This document shows positions 1-9,421 of a DNA stretch of 31,286 nt, piece after piece. The number at the start of each line of letters is the position of its first letter. Position 1 is the first letter of the stretch. A model generated the notes under the pieces. It was given only the letters and a program-made list of their open reading frames with translations, was not told where the DNA came from and did not search any database. Source of the DNA: Saccoglossus kowalevskii (taxonomy: Eukaryota; Hemichordata; Enteropneusta; Harrimaniidae); the NCBI RefSeq assembly GCF_000003605.2, contig NW_003124907.1, forward strand, positions 215,511 through 246,796, given 5' to 3'. The position numbers and the translations under genes were made by a program.

Positions 1-65
1 TCACAACCAATCACAAGATTGGTTACGAATCAGTTGAGCAAGACTAACCGAGTCGTGACCTCGAT

Positions 66-473
66 GTCGAAAATATCACTTTTTACAAAAAATGACAAAA
101 ATATTCACCAAAATTAGAGAATTGAAGATATCACCACGAAATGAACAAATCTGAGAGAGGTTTACATGCAGTACTTATATTTGTAATATCAAAGTAATTG
201 GACTTGCGGTTTTTAACAAGAAGTCGAAAATATCACTTTTTATCAAAAATGACAAAAATATTCACCAAAATTAGGGAATTGAAGATATCATCACGAAATG
301 AACAAATCTTAAGAGAGGTCTACCCAAGGTACATATACACCATGTATAAAAGCATTTAGGTTTGTAGTTTTCAAAAAGAAGCCGAAAAAGTAAAACATTG
401 ACACGGACGACGACGACGGCCGACGGACGCCGAAGGACAATCACTCATATGATAAGCTCCGACAGCGGAGCTA
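66..473 (+). repeat. Dispersed repeat with ~100-bp direct duplication and GC-rich hairpin end
   Basis: A block of about 100 bp starting at GTCGAAAATATCAC (66) recurs at 223 with few changes, a spacing of 157 bp. A third partial start (AAGAAGCCGAAAA) at about 378 leads into a (GAC)n/CGG-rich stretch. The unit ends in a short hairpin, AGCTCCG (455-461) with CGGAGCT (466-472). It looks like a transposable-element end. I recall similar GAC-rich ends in molluscan sequences, but cannot verify it. Confidence 0.6.
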
Positions 474-1727
474 ACAAAAGTCCCTGGTCATGCAAAGATC
501 TAATGAAGTGTGATATGAGTTTTGTAATGGAAAATACATGAACATGTTTGGTCAGGAAGTTCTGTGCCGGACATCTGCTGACCGCTGATCTTGACTGGAA
601 TTTTGTTCACAATGTACCTACCCCGTACTGATGTACTCAAGCTGTATTATTTACTCGTATGCACGCAAACCCCTAAAAATGTATTTGTCACGTGTACGCC
701 CACCACTAAACCGCGATTTGCGATTCTATTAAAAAAATATTCCGCCGTGTTTTATATTAATATTTAGTCCGAGTTTGCGAGGCTGAGGGTAATAGAAAGG
801 GGTAAGATACGGATCAGGTTATGTATCCCTTGCAATGCCTTACTTCATCCCTTTCCTTAACCCAAAACAACGCAACAAATTATACATCAAGTCAATTTTT
901 GTAAGCTGTTATTCCTACTACCTTGAATTTAATTCGAATAAACTCAATTAAAACGCAACCCTCTATAGAATTGCTAGTTTGATTTAACCGCCACCAAATC
1001 GCAAGTAAACAGAATTGCGTTCTAATCGAACATAACGTAAATTCTTAAACACAAATCGCGGCTCAGTAATTGGCATACGTGTACACTCCCCTGCGACGGC
1101 ATTTTTTTTTTTTTTGTGATTGCGAAATGTAAATTGGCCAAGATGCAGCTTTTCGATCAAAATGAAATAACGTCTAACCAGTTAAGCGGGAGGGACGTTT
1201 CCCAGCAATTTAATGAATAAATACCGTGTTCATTATTATTTGAGTATCACACTCAAATTACGATACGGGAAAAACGCTTCGTCGCAAGTCGGCGCTTTTT
1301 TTTTAAAGAAAGGCGTGTTGAGTACAAATACGCACACTCAGATTTATTACGAAACACTTGTAATTTTAATATATATTTTTAAAATATAAATAAGTAAGTA
1401 CATGGAGTCTTAAGGTCATTATAATAACGTTCATAAAAACCCTATATACTGCCAGCTGTAGAGTGGTAACCAGTATATATATTCCAGCAGTAAAATATCA
1501 AACTGACGATTGCCTGAGGTAAAAATGGTAAAAAATACGCTTTTGATAAATGTATTAAAACAAAACAAACAAAAAATAATAATAATATCAAACAATATTC
1601 ATTGCATGTTTCTATCATTCTTCTGAGAAAGATCTTACATAAATTGATCTCTCTGGCGTTTGACGTACAAGTAAATACTAATAACACGTTTTAAGAGTTT
1701 TGCACTGACTGACGTTGGGTACAAAAT

Positions 1728-1855
1728 GACGTGATGCGCATTAAACTCGCGTTGATGTTATGCGCATTGAACGCATGTTGACGTGATGCGCGTTAAAACT
1801 CGCGTTGACGTTGTGCGCATTAAACTTGCGTTGACGTTATGCGCATTATACTGCG
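1728..1855. repeat. 26-bp minisatellite, about five copies
   Basis: The unit is close to GACGTTATGCGCATTAAACT followed by CGCGTT. Successive units are 26, 26, 27 and 26 bp plus a partial unit. Decayed copies seem to continue to about 1965. TGCGCA palindromes recur once per unit in most copies. Confidence 0.8.
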
Positions 1856-1871
1856 AATGCCAAACTCACAA

Positions 1872-1964
1872 TGACGTCACGTGCATTTTACTCGCAGATC
1901 AAAATGACGCATGTAATAATGTTCCTTAAACTGCTCAATGCAAAACTCGCCATGACGTCACGTG
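1872..1964. promoter_or_regulatory. Two CRE/E-box composite palindromes
   Basis: ATGACGTCACGTGC occurs twice, with the full CRE palindrome TGACGTCA at 1872-1879 and 1953-1960, each overlapping the E-box CACGTG (1878-1883, 1959-1964), 81 bp apart. The motifs match known CREB/ATF and bHLH sites, but no gene start is visible nearby. They may be decayed minisatellite units rather than working sites. Confidence 0.35.
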
Positions 1965-2804
1965 CCTGGCAGACTACACAATGTGATGATGACACCATGT
2001 ACTTCGGGCAATTCAGTGTGAAACTGGAGTCGGAAATTGTAACGGAAAGCACACTGAACGATTCGAGGTATCGGGCATATGAAATACAAATCGAATTATG
2101 AAATATATTATCGAAGGTTGGCATGCAAGAATCCATAAAGTATATATAATTGTCAAACGTTCAGAATATTTATGGATTATCTAACGTTCCATTGACCAAC
2201 AGTCACACAAAAGTAATACCAGTTTTACTAATGAAACAATGACGTATATAATTTTATGCTAATAGTGTCAAAACACAAGAACTCATAAGTACGTATCAGC
2301 AATGACCGACTTCTATAGAAAGTAAAATAGAACGTTCCGAAATTTTCTCTCCCGGTTCTCCAAATGTCACAAAATTGAATAATGACACACAGTATTACAT
2401 CGCCACAGTCGTCGCACCGCATCGCTATAGGTCACATGTTACGTATACAACGGGGGTAAAATTCAGACGCGCCCTGCGTGAGGATTGTGGGTATTTAGAA
2501 AATAAACATTTGGTTATACACTTTATGGTGTTTTGCCAAACAGCGACAACAGCAAATAAGCAGCTAAAATGGTATGAAAGACTGGCTCTCTGACTTTATA
2601 TAATTTGTGTCGTCTATGTCTTTTTTTGAAACCAAAAAAGTCGAAATTCGGTATAAAGTTATTTCTCTATTTACATAATATAATACAAGCAGAACTGTAA
2701 TTCCCCACTTTCCCGGCACATTGTCTGACGTCAACGTCCAGTTTTCGTCTAGGATGATACTAGAAGAGTCAAACCTGCATGAACCTACATGTATATTCAT
2801 AACG

Positions 2805-2924
2805 TTAAAGAACGGTGGTCGTCGCGAAGCAAGTGTTTCAAATAAACAAACAATGCATGTGTTGTGTACGTCGCTTTGAGTCCCATATCGAACAGGACGC
2901 GGCGCGATGACCGCCGCCCTTTAA
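2805..2924 (+). mobile_element. TTAA-bounded short inverted-repeat element (MITE), copy 1
   Basis: The 120-bp element runs from TTAAAGAACGGTGGTCGTCG to CGATGACCGCCGCCCTTTAA. The ends are imperfect inverted repeats and TTAA flanks both, as left by piggyBac-type transposition. The core (TGTACGTCGCTTTGAGTCCC, ATATCGAACAGGAC) is shared with the copies at 11051 and 19037-19293. It has no coding capacity. Confidence 0.75.
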
Positions 2925-3465
2925 GATATAACTGACGGTCGGCAAACGTCTAAGCTAATTTCATGCACCGTAACACGTGGATACTTGTAAACGAAGGCAC
3001 ATAGTCGTTTCAGCTCACATCCGTAATACGGGTTGTTCTAATAGTCTGAAATGTCGTGTATTTACAACTGTTTCGTAGCCTGTCACACCAACGTATTGCT
3101 CACTTCATATTTATGTGACCTACTACTTCGAGTTCAAGTTATACATTTAAAGAAGGCACATATAAATTTGCATAATGTAAATAAACACATCAATTGAATA
3201 ACACAAAAAGAAGCATTGCTTTCGATGGGAGAATAATTTTAAAAATATATTAAACAGGTATAAAATTTAGCTGGTAAAAAAATATCATTAGCAAAACCAA
3301 TTCTGTCACGATTATAAATTAATTTGGTGAAATGTGTGACTTCGACAGATAAATGGAATGTTTTAAATTTACCAAAGCACACGATGGTATTTTGTTGTTT
3401 CAATTTTGTGTCGATCGATTGCCCGACAAAATATTAAGAAGAATTATGGAATTCTTTTACGCTTT

Positions 3466-3471
3466 TTTAAT
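3466..3471 (-). terminator. Candidate polyadenylation signal (ATTAAA)
   Basis: Reading downstream of the stop on the minus strand, I see no AATAAA before about 3100. ATTAAA at this position, about 590 nt past the stop, is the best candidate. The AATAAA closest to the stop lies inside the last coding codons and cannot serve. Position is inferred. Confidence 0.3.
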
Positions 3472-4057
3472 GAACAAAGTAGCTTTCCTTACTGGCGAGT
3501 CATGTATATATCTGCTTCCTCCATTTTTGTAAAAAAAATGTTCGTCTAGAAAGGAAGTGTTTTATGTTGCCGTGATGCATTATGGATAATTGTAGCACAT
3601 CGAATAATCACCAATCACCAATGCTGGTGTATATGTGTTCCCGCGTGGCATTGTCAATTCACTCTGTAAGGCAGAGTCAGAAATTGGCCACCAATAGGTT
3701 GTCCAGTAATTAAACACTGGAATCAATATCGTCCGCCAAGTGGATCTATTCCATATTCCCACAGGTCTTCGTAGATAAAAATAGGTACAGCATATATGGA
3801 TAACATCAATTGTACATGCTAGTACATGCACATCACGTGTTCAGTTCAGTTTTGTTAATGTGAAAATATATATTCAAACGTAGGTAAAACTTTTCCCAAT
3901 GACAGCAGTATTACCGTAGGGTGTCACATGTATTTCCTGGCAATAAGGTGCTCCATCAGTTTCTTCCAAACCTTGGACAGCACAGCTCTATATTCCTACA
4001 CATACTGCAGTCCCATTGCAATGTCAGTCGGTAACATTTTTTTTTTTGGTAGTCGGA

Positions 4058-7000
4058 TCAAACTTTTGTTTTCTTTATTTCCACGGGAAAAGGCCTATTT
4101 CCCATTCGTGCAGACATTGATGAAGATCTGGTCAAGCCTCCTGTTGTTGGTGGCACTGATCGCTGTCTAAACGATGTGCGTGTTGCTGGTGTTCCAAAAT
4201 TAGATGCTGCTCTGCTCACTCTGGATGCAGGCTGTTGTATTCTCGAGGGGGTCGCAAGTTTTGCTGAGGTATTTGGGGTTGGTATTTTAGACATTGATGA
4301 GGGTGATTCATGCACTGGTATTTCCGGTATTGAATCTGGGAATGTGGGAGTTAGCAAATGTGGTTTTGTGTCCACTGAATGTGCGGTCAGTGATATGGCA
4401 GTGCTTGTTGCGAGTGTATCTATTGTATTGGATGCTGATATATCACCTCTTTCAGTGGTATGTTGAACAACTTCGCGTGACCCTGGGACTGCACTAGTTG
4501 TAGGTCTGGAACCTAAAGACTGACTCCTTTTCAACTTTGAAGGCTGATTTTTATCTGTTTTTTCAGATTTCCCTGTTAGTTTATTGATAAGCTTGCTCAC
4601 CCTACTTTGTTTTGTTGGCGACTTAACAGGGATGCTGCTTTCCCCTTGGAGTGCTGGGTCTGGCCATGCTGCTATGGGAGTTTTGGTGATTTCTTCAAGA
4701 CTACGATTTCTTTCACTGTCCAACGTTTTCAACACATCCGGATCTGAGATGTGATCTACCAAAGGTGTCAGTGATCCGGTCACTGATGAGACTGTCTCAG
4801 CAATACTTCTAAGGTACATGCTCCCACTGTTTGCTGAATGTTGTGAATCCAAACTATACGTTGAATCACTTGTGATGCTTTGCTGACTTCCTGAGGCTGA
4901 ACGTTGGGGGCTTGATGTTTTTGATGGGCCAGGAAAAGGTGATGATGGTGTCACAGCTGGTGAAGGTGTTATAGCTGGTGTTATTTGGTTATGTGGTGAA
5001 TTTACTGGTGAACTCGAATTACTTTCAAAGCTAGTGTTTCTACCTAATGACTGTTGCACAGCTTCCTTTTTCCATGCTGACTCAACATAGGTGTTATCAT
5101 GTGTTGATTGTGGCATCATGTCTAATGTTGTTGGACGCGAAGCTGGGATGCTGGTCCCTTTTTTAGGCTGACCTTGATAATTATTCAACCCTAAACTGGC
5201 AGTGCCCATTCGTATAGTTCGTGGTGTTCTTGGCGACGGTGGAATCTTTTCTGATGGTGTAACCTGGCTGGTAGTTGGGCTTAAACGTTTCCTGGTTTTT
5301 TGAACAGGAGCTGGTATTTTTTTTCCAGTACCAGCCACTGGTGTTTTAGTGACTGGTTTTGGTAATGATGAAGTTTGTGGCGTCACTTTTCCACGAGAAG
5401 ATGCTGTGGGTTTCATAAGTGAGTTCCCTGTGGATGGTTGACGTCTTTGAGGTTGAGGCTGTGGTTGTTGTTGTTGGGGGGTACTGCTCGGCATCATTTT
5501 TGCTGGTCCCGGAGGAGGTTTTCCTGGGGTCTGCTTGTCAGGTGGTTTTGAAGCTAATGGTTTCCTGAAACTTTTTCTTGGTGAAGGGGTTTCTATTTTC
5601 CTGTTTGCAGCTGGTATTGCATTTGGTCTACCTCTAATTGATCCAGTTCTGGCATTACTGAAATTTGATACTTGGGCAGGAGAGGCTGGTCTACCACGGA
5701 TAGAGCCACTCCTAATGTTACTCAGGCTACCAGCAGGACTAGGTGTACCTCTTAAAGAGTTTCTTGGTGATGACAATCTTTTTGGAGATGATCCCCTAAT
5801 AGATGATCCTGCTGGGGATTTTCTTAATGGCGGCGTTGTTGTTGACTGCCTACCACTAGAATCAGAATCTCCATGTCTATCACAGACTGGTGACGGTGTC
5901 GACTTCCTTCTTTGTCTAGCTGCTTCTATTGCCACATCTGTTCTGGAAGGCCCCTTTGGAGATGATTTTTTCACATTGGAATTTGTTGGCAACTTAGATT
6001 TCTTTGGTTCTGCTACTTGCATCAATTCTGCTTCTATGCTAGTTGTTGATGTTGCAGAACCTGGCCGCGCTTTTGGAAGACACTTTGATTTTGCCCCAGG
6101 TCTCAATCTTGCTTGCTTTTTTCTATTATCAACTGAACTAACATTTGAAATTGTGGAGCATGTGCTAGCAGCTGACCCACTTCGAGACAAATACCCCTTT
6201 CTGCTATCAGGTTCTGATGCCAATGAATCCAGAGAATCTCGACTGTTACTTCTGTTTCTTGCAGTTTTCTTCATCAATGATTGTACAGCAGTAGTAGGTT
6301 TCCTAGCAGAATTATATGTTGGCTTTTTGTTTTTGTCTGTCTTAGGTAACTGTTTAATTCGAGATGATGGATTTGTTTCTGTCTTTTGTTCAGCTTTCAT
6401 AGACGATGATTTTGTTGGAGCAGTAAGCCTTGATCGTTTTTCTTCTTTCTGTTTTGAAACAATCCCTTGTTTCTCTACATTCTTTGGCGTACCTTTATCA
6501 GGCCTCAAATAGACTTCAAATAAAATTTTCTCTTTTGGTTTTGGTGATGTGGTTACAGGTCTGTCCTCAGTATCCTTATCATCGAAACAAGACTCAACAT
6601 CACCTTCTTCACCGCTTTCAGAGTTACTTCCATCCAAACTGTCTTTGTCTGTTCTATCTGATGCTACACTAATATCAGCTGACTTTCGTTTGTTCAGTTC
6701 ACTGTCCGACTCAATCATTAGAGTGTCACGGCCTGATGGAATATCGTTTACTGTAGGCTTGACAACCAAATTCTTTTCATTGTCATTGATATCCTTCTTC
6801 AAAACCACAAGAGGTGAATTGTCTACATTTGTGTTCATGGATTGTGGCTCACTTTGCTGGGTAGCATGAGATATGGACACTGTTTTTGATGGTTCTATGC
6901 CCTTATTCATTTTTTGAATCTTGTGGTCCTTAGTAATTTCTTCACCATTTTCATTCACATTTATTCCACTGTCAGTAACAGATTCTCTGCGTTTCATTTC

Positions 7001-9421
7001 TTGTTTCATTTCAGCAATGTCTTTGTTAATTTCAGCCTGCTGCTTGCCAATATTCTCCCAAGCCATTTCCTCATCATCTTCATTTACTTCAGGCTTTTGT
7101 TGCAGGTTATTGCAGGATTCTCCAATTTCTATCTCTTTTTTCTCATCATTGGTATCCTCCTCAATTACTTGATTGACACCTGTCAAAAGATGTTCAATCA
7201 TTGTTCTATCCTTAGTTTTTCTACTCCGGAAGACAAAATAAGGAGGCTCATCACTGTTTTTGAAAAACTCATGTGCAGGAATGGGTTTCTCTTCTATTAG
7301 GCTGTCTTCTTTTATTGGTTGATGCTTATGTAATGCCATTGACGAATCCTCCTTTTTAGTGTCCTCCTTGTTTGCATGCAGGTCATTCATAGAAGGTTTT
7401 TGAATCTGTGAAACTCGTCGAATTCTTGGAGCTAAATCAGCTTTTTTGTTTTCTTCCTCCTGTGCTTGTTGTTCAAGTTGATGCTTATGAATCAAAGAGT
7501 CTTCTATGACATTTAGTGTTGACTCCACATTTATTTGATCAAATTTCATATGCAGTCTCTTCCTGGTTGTTGTTCGTGGCGACTCAACTTTTTTAGGACT
7601 TTCAACTTCACTCTTATCATCATCATCTTCCTTGTTTACTTCACTATCTTGTTCACTGTCTTGTTCACTGACTAAACTGTGTTTGTCTGTCTCATCAGCC
7701 AAATGCTTATTTTCTGTAAATGTTTTTTCCACTGCATTTGTGTCACTTGTCATAGTGGTAGTTCTAGTAGCATCCATATTCTGCATTGCCGTCTTAGCTG
7801 ATGGGTTGAGGGTTTTAGAAGTGATATCTTGGCTCTTATTCTCATCAATGCTATACTTAATTTTCATGCCATCTTCATGTGTGTCTAGTTCTGTTGCATA
7901 ACGAACACGGTAAGTGACTTTGTTGGCTTTTTCTGAAGGTTTAGGACCATCATCTAATTTGCTGATTGGAGTGGCAGGTTCAGATGAGGCAGGTTTCCCA
8001 ATAACAGCAAATATGGAGCTTTCAACTTCAGATGCATTGATTTCACTGCGTGCTCGTCTTCTCTCCCTCTTGATAATTTTCTGATCATTTTTCACTGCTA
8101 CCTCTTCGCTTGACACAATACCCATAGTTTGGGGTTGGAGTACTTCAGCAGCTTTTTCGTTCTTTTCTCTTGGCATAATCTTTCCCTCTTTGTTTTCTAA
8201 TGGTTCTTCTTCCCTTGATAACCTTTTCTTCCATCGTTCTCTTCTGGCAATAGTAGACACAGCAAAGTCAGCATCATTAGTGACAGCAGTACGACGAACA
8301 CGTCGTGGAGTTGGAGGAGGTGTTGCATCTGAGTCTGAATCCTTGCTAACAGAAGTACTCCCTCTAAGCACCTTATCAATATCACGACTTTCTATAACAC
8401 TCCATGGACGAGGCTTCCTATCTCGCTTGTGCCTCCTCAACACCCCACCTTCTATGCTAGGTCTATCTCTTTGTAAATCCTTATCAACTTCGCCTGTATC
8501 CCCTACACTCCTTGGTCTTCTTAGTTGTGATTTCCAATTAGTGTTTTCCAAGTTATCTGTTCCTAAAGAGTCTGTTGTAACACCTCTAAAATCATTTCTG
8601 GTCCTTCGTTTTAACCGCAAGTCTGTTTCTGAATTATATATTTCTTTTTCACCTATTCCAATTGCTGCATCTACATCTCCACTACCGAGAAAACTTTTAT
8701 GTCGTCTCTTTGCACCATCAAAATGTCTCAAGGCACGGTCCACTTCTCTGGCATCAATAGAACTCCTAGTCCTGCCTTGCAACTCATTCCTATCACCACC
8801 ATCAAGCATATCCCTTCCAGGGGAGTCTGTTCTCTCCCTTTGATCATTTGTAAAATTTGGTTTAGCTTTCCGTCGTGACCTGCGCAGACTACCGTCTCTG
8901 CGGAAATCAGACTCAGCCTCCAAAAGCTCTAAAAGTTCATCATCACCAGGTGAACTGTTGATATTTCGAAATCGTCTACTGGATACAGAACCGAATGGTG
9001 AATCATCTTTACTACTTGAACTACTTGTAGAGTAAACAGAAAACCGTCTTTCATCTACTGGATCTTCCTTCCCTGTTTCAATAATCTTTTCCAGGCTAAA
9101 TTGTTTTTGTCGCCCTGATCGTCGCAAACTATTTCTATTAAATCCAAATCCAACATTGTCATCTGCTGGCAAATTGGGAGAATTCAGTGGAATGCCATCA
9201 ACAGACTGTTCACACAACTCGCCATATTTTTGTTGTGTAAATCCACTGCGAATGTCTCCCAATAACATGTCCACAATTGGTTTGTCATTGCCAGGTAAGG
9301 CACCGCCACCAGGCAAGCTTCCAGTACGAAACTGGCGTCGACGTTTTGCTGCTTCCTGCTCTTCACGCTGTTTTCTTCTAAGTTCTGCTTTTTCCTCTTG
9401 AATTTGCCTTTGTCGATTTTC
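4058..9421 (-). CDS. INF2: INF2-like exon 14: basic linker, WH2/DAD and giant tail
   Basis: A single 5364-bp exon encodes residues 732-2518 and ends in TGA. It opens with a charged helix ([20 protein letters not shown]), as after FH2 in human INF2, then the WH2/DAD at 9227-9280. Beyond that the tail is mostly predicted to be disordered. It has basic Arg/Ser clusters (about residues 825-1200), acidic stretches (for example [10 protein letters not shown]), a charged helix near 7000-7070, then a strongly basic Ser/Pro/Arg part that includes a short Gln/Pro run and repeated RGRP motifs, and a basic terminus (VEIKKTKV). It has no stop or frameshift over 1787 codons, so it is under coding constraint. 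I recognise no catalytic domain in it. The large antisense reading frames here are by-products of its composition. Confidence 0.95.
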   Translation of the reverse strand, partial: ENRQRQIQEEKAELRRKQREEQEAAKRRRQFRTGSLPGGGALPGNDKPIVDMLLGDIRSGFTQQKYGELCEQSVDGIPLNSPNLPADDNVGFGFNRNSLRRSGRQKQFSLEKIIETGKEDPVDERRFSVYSTSSSSSKDDSPFGSVSSRRFRNINSSPGDDELLELLEAESDFRRDGSLRRSRRKAKPNFTNDQRERTDSPGRDMLDGGDRNELQGRTRSSIDAREVDRALRHFDGAKRRHKSFLGSGDVDAAIGIGEKEIYNSETDLRLKRRTRNDFRGVTTDSLGTDNLENTNWKSQLRRPRSVGDTGEVDKDLQRDRPSIEGGVLRRHKRDRKPRPWSVIESRDIDKVLRGSTSVSKDSDSDATPPPTPRRVRRTAVTNDADFAVSTIARRERWKKRLSREEEPLENKEGKIMPREKNEKAAEVLQPQTMGIVSSEEVAVKNDQKIIKRERRRARSEINASEVESSIFAVIGKPASSEPATPISKLDDGPKPSEKANKVTYRVRYATELDTHEDGMKIKYSIDENKSQDITSKTLNPSAKTAMQNMDATRTTTMTSDTNAVEKTFTENKHLADETDKHSLVSEQDSEQDSEVNKEDDDDKSEVESPKKVESPRTTTRKRLHMKFDQINVESTLNVIEDSLIHKHQLEQQAQEEENKKADLAPRIRRVSQIQKPSMNDLHANKEDTKKEDSSMALHKHQPIKEDSLIEEKPIPAHEFFKNSDEPPYFVFRSRKTKDRTMIEHLLTGVNQVIEEDTNDEKKEIEIGESCNNLQQKPEVNEDDEEMAWENIGKQQAEINKDIAEMKQEMKRRESVTDSGINVNENGEEITKDHKIQKMNKGIEPSKTVSISHATQQSEPQSMNTNVDNSPLVVLKKDINDNEKNLVVKPTVNDIPSGRDTLMIESDSELNKRKSADISVASDRTDKDSLDGSNSESGEEGDVESCFDDKDTEDRPVTTSPKPKEKILFEVYLRPDKGTPKNVEKQGIVSKQKEEKRSRLTAPTKSSSMKAEQKTETNPSSRIKQLPKTDKNKKPTYNSARKPTTAVQSLMKKTARNRSNSRDSLDSLASEPDSRKGYLSRSGSAASTCSTISNVSSVDNRKKQARLRPGAKSKCLPKARPGSATSTTSIEAELMQVAEPKKSKLPTNSNVKKSSPKGPSRTDVAIEAARQRRKSTPSPVCDRHGDSDSSGRQSTTTPPLRKSPAGSSIRGSSPKRLSSPRNSLRGTPSPAGSLSNIRSGSIRGRPASPAQVSNFSNARTGSIRGRPNAIPAANRKIETPSPRKSFRKPLASKPPDKQTPGKPPPGPAKMMPSSTPQQQQPQPQPQRRQPSTGNSLMKPTASSRGKVTPQTSSLPKPVTKTPVAGTGKKIPAPVQKTRKRLSPTTSQVTPSEKIPPSPRTPRTIRMGTASLGLNNYQGQPKKGTSIPASRPTTLDMMPQSTHDNTYVESAWKKEAVQQSLGRNTSFESNSSSPVNSPHNQITPAITPSPAVTPSSPFPGPSKTSSPQRSASGSQQSITSDSTYSLDSQHSANSGSMYLRSIAETVSSVTGSLTPLVDHISDPDVLKTLDSERNRSLEEITKTPIAAWPDPALQGESSIPVKSPTKQSRVSKLINKLTGKSEKTDKNQPSKLKRSQSLGSRPTTSAVPGSREVVQHTTERGDISASNTIDTLATSTAISLTAHSVDTKPHLLTPTFPDSIPEIPVHESPSSMSKIPTPNTSAKLATPSRIQQPASRVSRAASNFGTPATRTSFRQRSVPPTTGGLTRSSSMSARMGNRPFPVEIKKTKV

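Larger units (their letters stand above)
1..4057. other. 3' UTR and downstream flank of the formin gene
   Basis: I see no convincing coding exon here. The part nearest 4057 must hold the 3' UTR. The rest carries a dispersed repeat (66-473), a 26-bp minisatellite (1728-1855), two CRE/E-box palindromes (near 1872 and 1953) and a TTAA-bounded short element (2805-2924). Remaining sequence is A+T-rich with short chance reading frames of fewer than 100 codons on both strands. Confidence 0.7.

Noticed and set aside
5535-6512. 325-codon plus-strand open frame, and others at 8190-8843, 6914-7300 and 7632-7901
   Set aside because: They are antisense to the formin tail exon. Ser/Arg/Pro codon bias on the minus strand leaves few stops opposite. 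The products are Leu/Ser/Phe-rich and match nothing.
7156-7207. A second WH2/DAD-like helix ([17 protein letters not shown])
   Set aside because: The spacing of hydrophobic residues is off by one against V-D-x-L-L-x-x-I-x-x-G, the Gly is misplaced, and there is no basic follow-on. The match at 9227-9280 is clearly the real one.
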